A stretch of 52,804 bases of DNA from Croceitalea sp. (GTDB lineage: Bacteria; Bacteroidota; Bacteroidia; Flavobacteriales; Flavobacteriaceae): positions 1-52,804 of the forward strand of contig JABDND010000078.1 of NCBI GenBank assembly GCA_013001145.1, in the 5' to 3' direction. Shown here in pieces: positions 43,312 to 51,166 of the stretch. The translations under genes and the position numbers were made by a program. How positions within the stretch are numbered: the stretch's first letter is position 1; each line of letters begins with the position of its first letter. The notes beneath the pieces were generated by a model. It was not told where the DNA came from. It was given only the letters and a program-made list of their open reading frames with translations, and did no database searches.

Positions 43312-46300
43312 GTGAGTAAAAAGTTTAAAGAATATCAAGGCTTGAATCTTCCCCAAACTGCCAATACAGTTCTGGCTTATTGGAAAGAGAAACGCATTTT
43401 TGAAAAAAGTGTTTCAACAAGAGAGGGCAGCCAAAGTTATGTGTTTTACGAAGGCCCGCCATCGGCCAATGGTATGCCGGGTATTCACCATGTTATGGCG
43501 CGTACCATCAAAGATATTTTTCCTAGGTACAAGACCATGAAGGGCTACCAAGTGAAGAGAAAGGCAGGTTGGGATACCCATGGTCTTCCCATTGAACTCG
43601 GTGTTGAAAAAGAATTGGGAATCACAAAAGAAGATATTGGCACTAAAATATCCATTGAAGAATATAACGCCGCCTGCAAAAAAGCGGTCATGCGATATAC
43701 CGATGTCTGGAATGAAATGACAGAAATGGTAGGTTATTGGGTCGATATGAACGATCCCTATATTACCTACAAGCCCAAATACATGGAAACCGTTTGGTGG
43801 TTATTAAAACAGATTTATGACAAAGGGCTAATTTATAAAGGCTACACCATTCAACCCTACTCTCCTAAAGCTGGCACAGGCCTGAGCAGTCATGAATTGA
43901 ACCAACCTGGCACCTATCAAGATGTGACAGATACCACGGTAACAGCACAATTCAAAGCCAAAAAAGAGAGCCTTCCAGACTTTTTAAAAGTCTTTGAGGG
44001 CAATACATATTTGCTCGCATGGACCACCACGCCTTGGACATTGCCTTCAAACACCGCATTGACGGTAGGGCCAAAGATTGATTATGTTCTGGTCAAAAGT
44101 ATCAACCAATACACCTTTGAACCAATTATGGTCATTCTGGCCAAAAAATTGGTAGGCAAATTGTTTGCGGGTAAATTTTATGAGGTTGATGATGAAACGG
44201 CCTTTGCCAACTATTCGTCCGGTGACAAAAAGATACCCTATCAAGTTATTACAGAAGCCAAAGGTGATAAATTGGTAGGTATCCGATATGAACAATTAAT
44301 AGATTACGCACAACCTTATCAAAGACCCGAAAACGCCTTTAGGGTCATCGCCGGTGACTTTGTAACTACAGAAGATGGAACTGGAATAGTGCACACGGCG
44401 CCAACTTTTGGTGCTGATGATGCCATGGTGGCAAAATTGGCCGAGCCGGAGGTTCCCCCATTATTGGTATTGGATGAAAACAACAATCCGGTACCCTTGG
44501 TAGATCTTCAGGGAAAATTTAGGCCAGAACTCAAAGAATTTGGGGGCAAGTATGTCAAGAATGAATACTATGAAGATGGTCAAGCGCCCGAAAAATCAGT
44601 CGATGTAGAAATTGCCATAAAGCTCAAAGAAGAAAACAAAGCTTTTAAAGTTGAGAAGTATGTACACAGCTACCCCAACTGCTGGCGCACAGATAAACCC
44701 ATTCTTTATTATCCGTTGGATTCTTGGTTCATAAAAATAACAGACGTCAAAGGCCGTATGTTCGAGTTGAACCAAACAATCAATTGGAAACCAAAAGCTA
44801 CGGGCGAAGGTCGTTTTGGCAATTGGCTGGCCAATGCCAACGATTGGAATTTATCGCGCTCCCGATACTGGGGTATACCCTTGCCCATTTGGCGGACAGA
44901 AGATGGTTCGGAACAAATTATGATTGGTTCCGTGGCAGAATTAAAGGCTGAAATAGCAAAAGCCGTTGAAGCCGGAGTACTTGAAAAAGATGTTTTTGAA
45001 GATTTTGTTGTAGGCGATATGAGTGAGGTCAATTATAATAAAATTGACCTACATAAGAATATTGTCGATCAAATCACATTGGTTTCAGACTCGGGCAAGC
45101 CTATGATTCGTGAGGCGGACTTGATCGACGTTTGGTTTGATAGTGGTTCTATGCCCTACGCACAATGGCATTACCCTTTTGAGAATAAGGATTTGATTGA
45201 CAAGGGCACCTTTTTTCCCGCCGATTTTATTGCGGAGGGCGTTGATCAAACCAGAGGTTGGTTCTATACCCTTCATGCAATAGGCACCTTGGTCTTTGAT
45301 ACAGTAGCATACAAAAATGTGGTTTCAAACGGCCTTGTTCTTGACAAAGAGGGCAAAAAAATGTCAAAAAGACTGGGCAATGCAGTTGATCCATTTGAAA
45401 CATTACCAGAACACGGTGCCGATGCCACCCGTTGGTACATGATTTCAAATGCCAATCCTTGGGACAATCTTAAATTTGATATAGACGGTATTATTGAAGT
45501 AAAGCGCAAATTTTTTGGAACACTTTACAACACCTATTCCTTCTTTTCATTATATGCCAATATAGATGGCTTTACTTATGCTGAAAAAGAAGTTGCCTTA
45601 GCGGATAGACCTGAATTAGATCAATGGATTCTATCTGAATTAAATACCGTAATCAAGGGCGTAGATGCGGCCTATGACGATTATGAGCCCACCAAGGCGG
45701 CCAGAATGATTGCTTATTTTGTTCAAGAAAATTTAAGCAATTGGTATGTGCGTTTGAGCAGAAGGCGTTTTTGGAAAGGCGATTATCAACAAGATAAAAT
45801 ATCGGCCTATCAAACACTCTATACTTGTTTGGTGTCCATTGCAAAATTAGGCGCCCCAATTGCCCCATTTTTTATGGATCAGCTCTATCAAGATTTGAAC
45901 GAGGTCACTCAAAAAGAAGCCTTTGAAAGTGTTCATCTGGCAAATTTTCCAGAGTTTGATGGTAAGATGGTCAACTCCAGCCTGGAGCAGAAAATGCAGA
46001 CTGCCCAAAAAATTTCATCCTTGGTACTTTCCATCCGTCAAAAAGAGAAAATTAAGGTTCGTCAACCTTTACAAAAAATTATGATTCCCATAATGAGCGA
46101 CGCCCAAAAGACTGAAATTGAGGCAGTCGCCGACCTGATCAAATCTGAAGTGAATGTCAAACAGATTGACCTTATGGACGATGCATCTGGTATTTTGGTG
46201 AAACAAATAAAACCCAACTTTAAGGTGTTGGGCCCAAAATATGGCAAGGATATGAAAGCTGTTTCACAAGCAATTCAGGGGTTAGAACAGAAAGATATCC

Positions 46301-46719
46301 AAAAAATAGAGCAGGAAGGCGAATTATCGCTCATTTTAGAAAATAAAAGTATTAAATTACAGTTGTCGGATGTAGAAATAACCTCTCAAGATATTGAAGG
46401 TTGGTTGGTGGCCAGTTCAGGGGCGCTAACCGTCGCTTTGGACATAACCATTGATGATGCCCTTAAAAATGAAGGTATCACGAGAGAATTGGTCAATCGC
46501 ATTCAAAACTTAAGAAAAGACTCAGGCTTTGAAGTAACCGACAAAATAGACCTAAAAATATTGAAAGACGGTCACGTTGAAAAGGCGGTCGCCAGCAATG
46601 AGCAGTATTTAAAAAGTGAAACATTGACTGCAGACCTTCAATATAAAGATCATTTGGAAGAAGGCACGGAAATTGCTTTCGACAATGTAAACACAAAATT
46701 GTTCATCCAAAAACATTAA
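43312..46719 (+). CDS. ileS: Isoleucyl-tRNA synthetase
   Basis: A class I synthetase that charges tRNA-Ile and edits valine. The 1135 residues are the long form. The ATP-binding HIGH site is GIHH at residues 57-60 (PPSANGMPGIHHVMART), and the KMSKS loop is KMSKR at about residue 683 (GKKMSKRLGNAVDPFE). The editing domain (LLAWTTTPWTLPSNTALTVGP) is present. The start has no ATG; GTG at 43312 gives MSKKFKEYQGLNLP, the family N-terminus, and another GTG six bases upstream (43306) is possible. It is 2 bases ahead of the DksA-like gene, so the two are coupled. Confidence 0.97.
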   Translation: MSKKFKEYQGLNLPQTANTVLAYWKEKRIFEKSVSTREGSQSYVFYEGPPSANGMPGIHHVMARTIKDIFPRYKTMKGYQVKRKAGWDTHGLPIELGVEKELGITKEDIGTKISIEEYNAACKKAVMRYTDVWNEMTEMVGYWVDMNDPYITYKPKYMETVWWLLKQIYDKGLIYKGYTIQPYSPKAGTGLSSHELNQPGTYQDVTDTTVTAQFKAKKESLPDFLKVFEGNTYLLAWTTTPWTLPSNTALTVGPKIDYVLVKSINQYTFEPIMVILAKKLVGKLFAGKFYEVDDETAFANYSSGDKKIPYQVITEAKGDKLVGIRYEQLIDYAQPYQRPENAFRVIAGDFVTTEDGTGIVHTAPTFGADDAMVAKLAEPEVPPLLVLDENNNPVPLVDLQGKFRPELKEFGGKYVKNEYYEDGQAPEKSVDVEIAIKLKEENKAFKVEKYVHSYPNCWRTDKPILYYPLDSWFIKITDVKGRMFELNQTINWKPKATGEGRFGNWLANANDWNLSRSRYWGIPLPIWRTEDGSEQIMIGSVAELKAEIAKAVEAGVLEKDVFEDFVVGDMSEVNYNKIDLHKNIVDQITLVSDSGKPMIREADLIDVWFDSGSMPYAQWHYPFENKDLIDKGTFFPADFIAEGVDQTRGWFYTLHAIGTLVFDTVAYKNVVSNGLVLDKEGKKMSKRLGNAVDPFETLPEHGADATRWYMISNANPWDNLKFDIDGIIEVKRKFFGTLYNTYSFFSLYANIDGFTYAEKEVALADRPELDQWILSELNTVIKGVDAAYDDYEPTKAARMIAYFVQENLSNWYVRLSRRRFWKGDYQQDKISAYQTLYTCLVSIAKLGAPIAPFFMDQLYQDLNEVTQKEAFESVHLANFPEFDGKMVNSSLEQKMQTAQKISSLVLSIRQKEKIKVRQPLQKIMIPIMSDAQKTEIEAVADLIKSEVNVKQIDLMDDASGILVKQIKPNFKVLGPKYGKDMKAVSQAIQGLEQKDIQKIEQEGELSLILENKSIKLQLSDVEITSQDIEGWLVASSGALTVALDITIDDALKNEGITRELVNRIQNLRKDSGFEVTDKIDLKILKDGHVEKAVASNEQYLKSETLTADLQYKDHLEEGTEIAFDNVNTKLFIQKH

Positions 46720-46721
46720 AC

Positions 46722-47105
46722 ATGGCAGAAGACTTAAAAGTAAGATATTCAGATAAAGATTTGGCCGAATTCAAATCATTGATCGAAGAAAAAATAGAAA
46801 AAGCTAAAAGTCATTTAGATTTATTGCGCAGTTCATACATGAACGATGGCAATAATGGCACAGATGATACATCGCCCACTTTCAAAGCCTTTGAAGAAGG
46901 TTCTGAAACTATGAGCAAAGAAGCAAATACCCAATTGGCCATTCGTCAAGAAAAGTTTATTCGCGATCTTAAAAATGCTCTTTTGCGCATAGAAAATAAA
47001 ACCTATGGCATATGCAGGGTGACCGGCAAGTTGATCAATAAAGATCGTCTCAAATTGGTACCCCATGCGACTTTGAGCATTGAGGCCAAAAACATGCAAT
47101 CATAG
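46722..47105 (+). CDS. DksA/TraR-type protein with degenerate zinc finger
   Basis: A 127-residue protein with the coiled-coil N-terminal part of the DksA/TraR family (DLAEFKSLIEEKIEKAKSHLDLL) and the C-terminal region YGICRVTGKLINKDRLKLVPHATLSIEAK. Of the four zinc-ligand cysteines of DksA only Cys98 remains; the others are Thr101, Ser119 and Ala122. The acidic DxxDxA tip motif of DksA is not evident. It therefore cannot hold the usual C4 zinc. It starts 2 bases after ileS and may regulate transcription by binding RNA polymerase, but this is inferred from the family only. Confidence 0.88.
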   Translation: MAEDLKVRYSDKDLAEFKSLIEEKIEKAKSHLDLLRSSYMNDGNNGTDDTSPTFKAFEEGSETMSKEANTQLAIRQEKFIRDLKNALLRIENKTYGICRVTGKLINKDRLKLVPHATLSIEAKNMQS

Positions 47106-47106
47106 C

Positions 47107-47125
47107 AAACACCCTTTGGTGTTTT
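47107..47125 (+). terminator. Short hairpin after DksA-like gene
   Basis: AAACACC (47107-47113) pairs with GGTGTTT (47118-47124) around a 4-base loop, followed by T and A residues. It begins right after the stop codon and ends 6 bases before the next start, so it may cause partial termination between the two genes. Confidence 0.5.
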
Positions 47126-47130
47126 AAAAG

Positions 47131-47754
47131 ATGAGGGTTCAGCCACTTATAATTTTGTTCTTTTTGTGGTTGACGACACTAAGTGCGCAAAAAATTGTGG
47201 AAAAAAGGATATTAAATCCTGAAAGCAAATTTATACAGCTAAATACCAAAAACTGTTTTGTTGTAAATGTAAACTCTTCCAATTCGCCTCAGATGATCGT
47301 GAAGGCCTCCATGGAAGGGGAATACCAAAAAGATTTGGTCGTACGCATTGAAGAAGATGGCCAAAATGTGCTAGTAAGCGCAGACTTTTTGCCCAATTTT
47401 ATTCAACCAAATGACAAATTGAGTGCCCATAAAGTGATATCCATTGCATTGGATCTCATTATACCCGCAAATACCAATATTTCAATACATGGAACAACGA
47501 GTGATGTGGCCGTTCAAGGTATTTATAAAACTGTTGAAATAACACTTTCCGACGGCGTTTGCAGACTTCAACATCAATCTGAAACCACCAAAGTCCAAAC
47601 CCAAAAAGGCAATATCATTTTACGAACAAATAAAGGACGGATTACGGCCCAAAGTATCTACGGCAAAGTGCTGAACACGGAAATTCCCAAAGGCAACGGC
47701 AGTTACATTTTAAACTCCGTTGAAGGTGATATCACCATTCAAAAAACCGAATAA
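47131..47754 (+). CDS. Secreted protein with DUF4097-like beta structure
   Basis: A 207-residue exported protein with signal peptide MRVQPLIILFFLWLTTLSAQ. The mature part is beta-rich with a repetitive strand pattern (IPANTNISIHGTTSDVAVQGIYKTVEITLSDGVCRLQHQSETTKVQTQKGNIILRTNKGRITAQSIYGKV), resembling the right-handed beta-solenoid of DUF4097-type putative adhesins. It is located between the DksA-like gene and lspA on the same strand; lspA has its own -7 box after it. The function is unknown. Confidence 0.7.
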   Translation: MRVQPLIILFFLWLTTLSAQKIVEKRILNPESKFIQLNTKNCFVVNVNSSNSPQMIVKASMEGEYQKDLVVRIEEDGQNVLVSADFLPNFIQPNDKLSAHKVISIALDLIIPANTNISIHGTTSDVAVQGIYKTVEITLSDGVCRLQHQSETTKVQTQKGNIILRTNKGRITAQSIYGKVLNTEIPKGNGSYILNSVEGDITIQKTE

Positions 47755-47760
47755 TATGGC

Positions 47761-47768
47761 TATTTTTG
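47761..47768 (+). promoter_or_regulatory. Candidate -7 box for lspA
   Basis: TATTTTTG is an exact TAnnTTTG match, 6 bases after the preceding stop codon and ending 19 bases before the lspA ATG. Confidence 0.4.
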
Positions 47769-47787
47769 CCGCTTTAGTAGTAGAAGT

Positions 47788-48414
47788 ATGAGTTTAAAGA
47801 AGTCGTTGATTCTAATTATTGCAATCCTAGTCGTAGACCAAGTAAGCAAGGTCTATATTAAAACCAATTTTGTTCTTGGTGAATCTGTAATTGTATTTGA
47901 TTGGTTCAAAATTCTGTTCATTGAAAATGAAGGAGCTGCCTGGGGGACCAAATTGAGCGATATTTTACCTATATCTGAGTCGGCCGGAAAGTTATTCTTG
48001 ACCATTTTTAGGCTTTTTGCCATTATAGGAATAGGTTATTGGCTCTACGATATCATTAAAAAGAAATCTCCTAAGATTTTAATCTTGGCCGTATCATTGA
48101 TTTTTGCAGGCGCATTGGGCAATATCATAGACTCTGTCTTTTACGGCTTGTTGTTCAATGATAGCAACAATCAAGTAGCCAGTTTATTTTCAAAAGATCC
48201 CTATGGTTCTCTATTTCACGGAAAAGTGGTCGACATGCTCTATTTTCCCTTGATTGACACTCAATTGCCTAACTGGCTACCATTTGTGGGGGGAAACAAT
48301 TTTAGGTTTTTTGAGCCCATCTTTAATATAGCCGATACGGCCATAAGTACCGGAGTTGGCATTCTAATCTTTTTCAACAAAAAGGCGTTTCCAAAACAAC
48401 CACCTCAAAATTGA
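47788..48414 (+). CDS. lspA: Lipoprotein signal peptidase
   Basis: An inner-membrane aspartic protease that removes signal peptides from prolipoproteins after lipid attachment. The 208 residues have four membrane helices; the conserved VVDQVSKVYIKTNF (residues 15-28), the GNIIDS motif with Asp115, VVDMLYF and FNIADTAISTGVG with Asp183 form the active site. The protein is longer than the E. coli enzyme (164) because of loop insertions, as is common in Bacteroidota. It serves the many lipoproteins in this window. Its 3' end overlaps the cyclo-ligase gene by 10 bases. Confidence 0.96.
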   Translation: MSLKKSLILIIAILVVDQVSKVYIKTNFVLGESVIVFDWFKILFIENEGAAWGTKLSDILPISESAGKLFLTIFRLFAIIGIGYWLYDIIKKKSPKILILAVSLIFAGALGNIIDSVFYGLLFNDSNNQVASLFSKDPYGSLFHGKVVDMLYFPLIDTQLPNWLPFVGGNNFRFFEPIFNIADTAISTGVGILIFFNKKAFPKQPPQN

Positions 48415-48965
48415 TAAACGCGGTCCGGATTCACACAATAATCTAGTTTAACATCTCCTTCATGTGTATCTTCAATTTTGTCGACCGGTTCAAAAAAGGA
48501 TAAACCTATTTTAATGGTTTCTGGCCTACATTTTTGCAAAAAGCAATCATAAAACCCTTTGCCATATCCAACCCGGTTACCCAGCTTGTCAAAAGCCAAT
48601 AAGGGAACAAATACAACATCAATTTTAATTTCAGGTATTTCTATACCCTCAACCGGCTCTGGTATATTTAAGGTATTGGGCATCAAAACTGTTGCATCGG
48701 TTAGTAAAAAATGGTTTAGTCGGTTCTTGCTCGTGACCTTGGGTACTACAATATGCTTATCCTTGCCATGAAGAATGGCCATAACGGCATTGGTATCAAC
48801 CTCTTTGTTTTTTGCAATGGAAAGAAAAATGTGGTAATAAGAATAGTGCCAAATAGGCATGCCCAAAAGGGCATTTGCTATTTTTAGGCTTAGATTATCG
48901 ATATTTTCGGAAGAAAGGGACGTTCTTTTCGCAAGATACGCCAGTCTCAATTCACTTTTGAGCAT
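48405..48965 (-). CDS. 5-formyltetrahydrofolate cyclo-ligase
   Basis: This enzyme converts 5-formyl-THF to 5,10-methenyl-THF with ATP in one-carbon metabolism. The 186 residues include the family start KSELRLAYLAKRTSL, the loop IEIPEIKIDVVFVPLLAFD and the signature RVGYGKGFYDCFL. The gene is convergent with lspA and overlaps its end by 10 bases. Upstream of its start lies the 402-base region without a recognised gene. Confidence 0.94.
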   Translation of the reverse strand: MLKSELRLAYLAKRTSLSSENIDNLSLKIANALLGMPIWHYSYYHIFLSIAKNKEVDTNAVMAILHGKDKHIVVPKVTSKNRLNHFLLTDATVLMPNTLNIPEPVEGIEIPEIKIDVVFVPLLAFDKLGNRVGYGKGFYDCFLQKCRPETIKIGLSFFEPVDKIEDTHEGDVKLDYCVNPDRVYQF

Positions 48966-49012
48966 CTACTGAAGGTAGGTCAATTTTATTCGGGGGAAGT
49001 TTTAGGCGTTAC

Positions 49013-49099
49013 TTAGTCTCTTGAAGCAACAGCAAAGTAAATTTTAATGAACAACATTAAAATTAAATACATACCTAAAACGATAAAATAGTTTTCCAT
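49013..49099 (-). CDS. Candidate 28-residue single-helix membrane protein
   Basis: The minus strand from the ATG at 49099 to the stop at 49013-49015 encodes 28 residues, of which positions 5-24 (FIVLGMYLILMLFIKIYFAV) form a convincing membrane helix ending in a short polar tail (ASRD). It is too short for standard gene finders. A weak AT-rich promoter-like TAGTTTTA lies upstream on the minus strand. It ends about 48 bases before the start of the cyclo-ligase gene on the same strand, so it could be a leader peptide or part of that transcript. Chance occurrence cannot be excluded. Confidence 0.35.
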   Translation of the reverse strand: MENYFIVLGMYLILMLFIKIYFAVASRD

Positions 49100-49291
49100 A
49101 TGGTCCGTAATATTTGCTCTAAAACTAAAAAAAAAATGGAATTAATCCTATGAACGGTTATTTTTTCTCGTTGAAACGCATCATTTTTACAAATACTTTA
49201 ACAAAAAAAGTCGTTTGCCTCATTTATCTGCTTCAATTCTAGGTTTTTATGAAAATATTCTCACAAAAATCATATGGCGAATTACACAAAA

Positions 49292-49303
49292 GGCCGATCG
49301 GCC
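49292..49303. promoter_or_regulatory. Perfect GC-rich 12-bp palindrome upstream of uvrC
   Basis: GGCCGATCGGCC is a perfect inverted repeat in AT-rich intergenic DNA, 64 bases before the uvrC start. It could be an operator or the core of a hairpin. Confidence 0.3.
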
Positions 49304-49367
49304 ACTATTAATTAAAAACATAGTAAATTAAGGGTCTGTTTAGAATAGTATAATTACTGCTTTTTCA

Positions 49368-51155
49368 ATGTCTCAATTGCCCCTCGAAATTCAATTAAGT
49401 GCTCTGCCCAACAATCCAGGTGTTTATCAATTCTATGATGTTGATGACAAGATTTTATATGTTGGCAAGGCCAAAAATCTTAAAAAGAGGGTTTCATCGT
49501 ATTTCAACAAAACACATGAGTATGGCAAAACCAAGGTCATGGTCAAAAAAATTAAGACTATAAAGCACATTGTGGTAGCTTCAGAGTCCGATGCCCTATT
49601 GCTTGAAAATAGTTTGATTAAAAAGCATCAACCAAGATACAACGTACTCTTAAGGGATGATAAAACTTATCCATGGATTTGCATTAAAAATGAACGTTTC
49701 CCCCGCATTTTCCCCACAAGAAAAATCATTAAGGACGGTTCAGAATATTATGGCCCCTATACCAGCATGAAAACCGTAAGAACTTTGTTGGACCTTGTCA
49801 GAAGCGTTTATCCATTGCGGACCTGTTCTTACGATTTATCAGCCCAAAACATCGATGCCGGTAAGTATAAACGATGTCTTGAATACCATTTGGGAAATTG
49901 CCTGGCACCCTGTGAAGGACTGCAAAGCGTGGATGATTACAACAGGCAAATCGAAGATATTCGTCAAATTGTCAAAGGCAACTTTAAAAGTTCATTACAA
50001 TATTTTAAACATCAAATGAAGGCTCGAGCAGAGGCCATGGAATTTGAAAAAGCTCAAAGAATCAAAGAAAAAATAGAAGTACTTGAAAATTATCAGGTAA
50101 AATCGACCATTGTCAATCCGAGGATCAACGACGTGGATGTGTTTTCAATATATGATGACCAAACCCACGCCTATGTCAACTTTTTACAAGTTTCACATGG
50201 TTCTATTATTAGATCCTATACCATGGAAATTAAAAAGAAGTTGGATGAAAGCAAGAGTGAGCTTTTACGTTTGGCCATTATAGAAATTCGACAGCGCTTT
50301 AATCTTAATTCGAAGGAGCTTTATCTTCCATTTGATATTGAGCTGGATGGTGATTTAAAATTGACCGTTCCCAAGCTGGGTGACAAAAGAAAATTGTTGG
50401 ACCTGTCTCTTAGAAATGCCATGTTCTTTAGGCAAGAGAAGTTTAAACAAATGAAGATCGTTGACCCCGATCGTCATGCCAAACGCATTATGGCCCAAAT
50501 GAAGGCCGACCTAAGACTTTCACAAGAGCCTACACACATTGAATGTTTTGATAATTCAAATATTCAAGGTAGCAACCCAGTCGCCGCTTGTGTGGTTTTC
50601 AGAAATGGAAAGCCATCAAAAAAGGAATATCGCCATTATAACATTAAAACCGTTGAGGGCCCAGATGATTTTGCCTCTATGGAAGAAGTGGTGTTAAGGC
50701 GTTACAAGCGCCTATTAAATGAAGATGAGCCCCTACCACAATTGATCGTTATTGATGGTGGTAAGGGACAACTTTCGTCAGCCATAAAAAGTTTGGATCT
50801 TTTGGGGCTTAGAGGTAAAATTGCCATTATTGGCATTGCCAAAAGGTTGGAAGAGATTTATTTTCCCAAAGACCCCATTCCATTATATCTTGATAAAAAA
50901 TCGGAAACCTTAAAAATTATCCAACAATTGCGGAATGAAGCCCATCGATTTGGCATTACTTTTCATCGCAATAAGCGCAGTAAGGCCGCTATTAACAGTG
51001 AACTTGAAAAAATTGAGGGCATCGGCGGCAAAACTGCCGAACAACTACTGAAAAAATTTAAATCGGTCAAGCGAATTCGAGAGGCTTCAATTGATACCTT
51101 AGCAGCATCAATTGGCATGGCCAAGGCCAAAAAAATATATGAATCCTTTCATTGA
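49368..51155 (+). CDS. uvrC: Excinuclease ABC subunit C
   Basis: UvrC makes the two incisions of nucleotide-excision repair with UvrA and UvrB. The 595 residues show the N-terminal GIY-YIG nuclease (NNPGVYQFYDVDDKILYVGKAKNLKKRVSSYF), the UvrB-binding UVR motif (AMEFEKAQRIKEKIEVLENY), the RNase H-like second nuclease (IECFDNSNIQGSNPVAACVVF, LIVIDGGKGQLSSA) and the C-terminal helix-hairpin-helix pair (LEKIEGIGGKTAEQLLKKF). The patatin-like gene begins 11 bases after its stop, probably in the same transcript. Confidence 0.97.
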   Translation: MSQLPLEIQLSALPNNPGVYQFYDVDDKILYVGKAKNLKKRVSSYFNKTHEYGKTKVMVKKIKTIKHIVVASESDALLLENSLIKKHQPRYNVLLRDDKTYPWICIKNERFPRIFPTRKIIKDGSEYYGPYTSMKTVRTLLDLVRSVYPLRTCSYDLSAQNIDAGKYKRCLEYHLGNCLAPCEGLQSVDDYNRQIEDIRQIVKGNFKSSLQYFKHQMKARAEAMEFEKAQRIKEKIEVLENYQVKSTIVNPRINDVDVFSIYDDQTHAYVNFLQVSHGSIIRSYTMEIKKKLDESKSELLRLAIIEIRQRFNLNSKELYLPFDIELDGDLKLTVPKLGDKRKLLDLSLRNAMFFRQEKFKQMKIVDPDRHAKRIMAQMKADLRLSQEPTHIECFDNSNIQGSNPVAACVVFRNGKPSKKEYRHYNIKTVEGPDDFASMEEVVLRRYKRLLNEDEPLPQLIVIDGGKGQLSSAIKSLDLLGLRGKIAIIGIAKRLEEIYFPKDPIPLYLDKKSETLKIIQQLRNEAHRFGITFHRNKRSKAAINSELEKIEGIGGKTAEQLLKKFKSVKRIREASIDTLAASIGMAKAKKIYESFH

Positions 51156-51166
51156 CCAAATCCAAT

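Larger units (their letters stand above)
48966..49367. other. Intergenic region of 402 bases
   Basis: This is the longest stretch without a recognised gene. It holds a possible 28-codon membrane ORF on the minus strand (49013-49099), a GC-rich perfect 12-bp palindrome (49292-49303) and otherwise AT-rich sequence, including a short A-run near 49130. The uvrC start is at 49368. I see no tRNA and no clear terminator. Confidence 0.6.

Noticed and set aside
49150-49242. Plus-strand 30-codon ORF beginning ATG AAC GGT in the region before uvrC
   Set aside because: It has no domain, signal or clear promoter, and its basic, mixed sequence looks like random AT-rich translation; the minus-strand membrane ORF nearby is more convincing.
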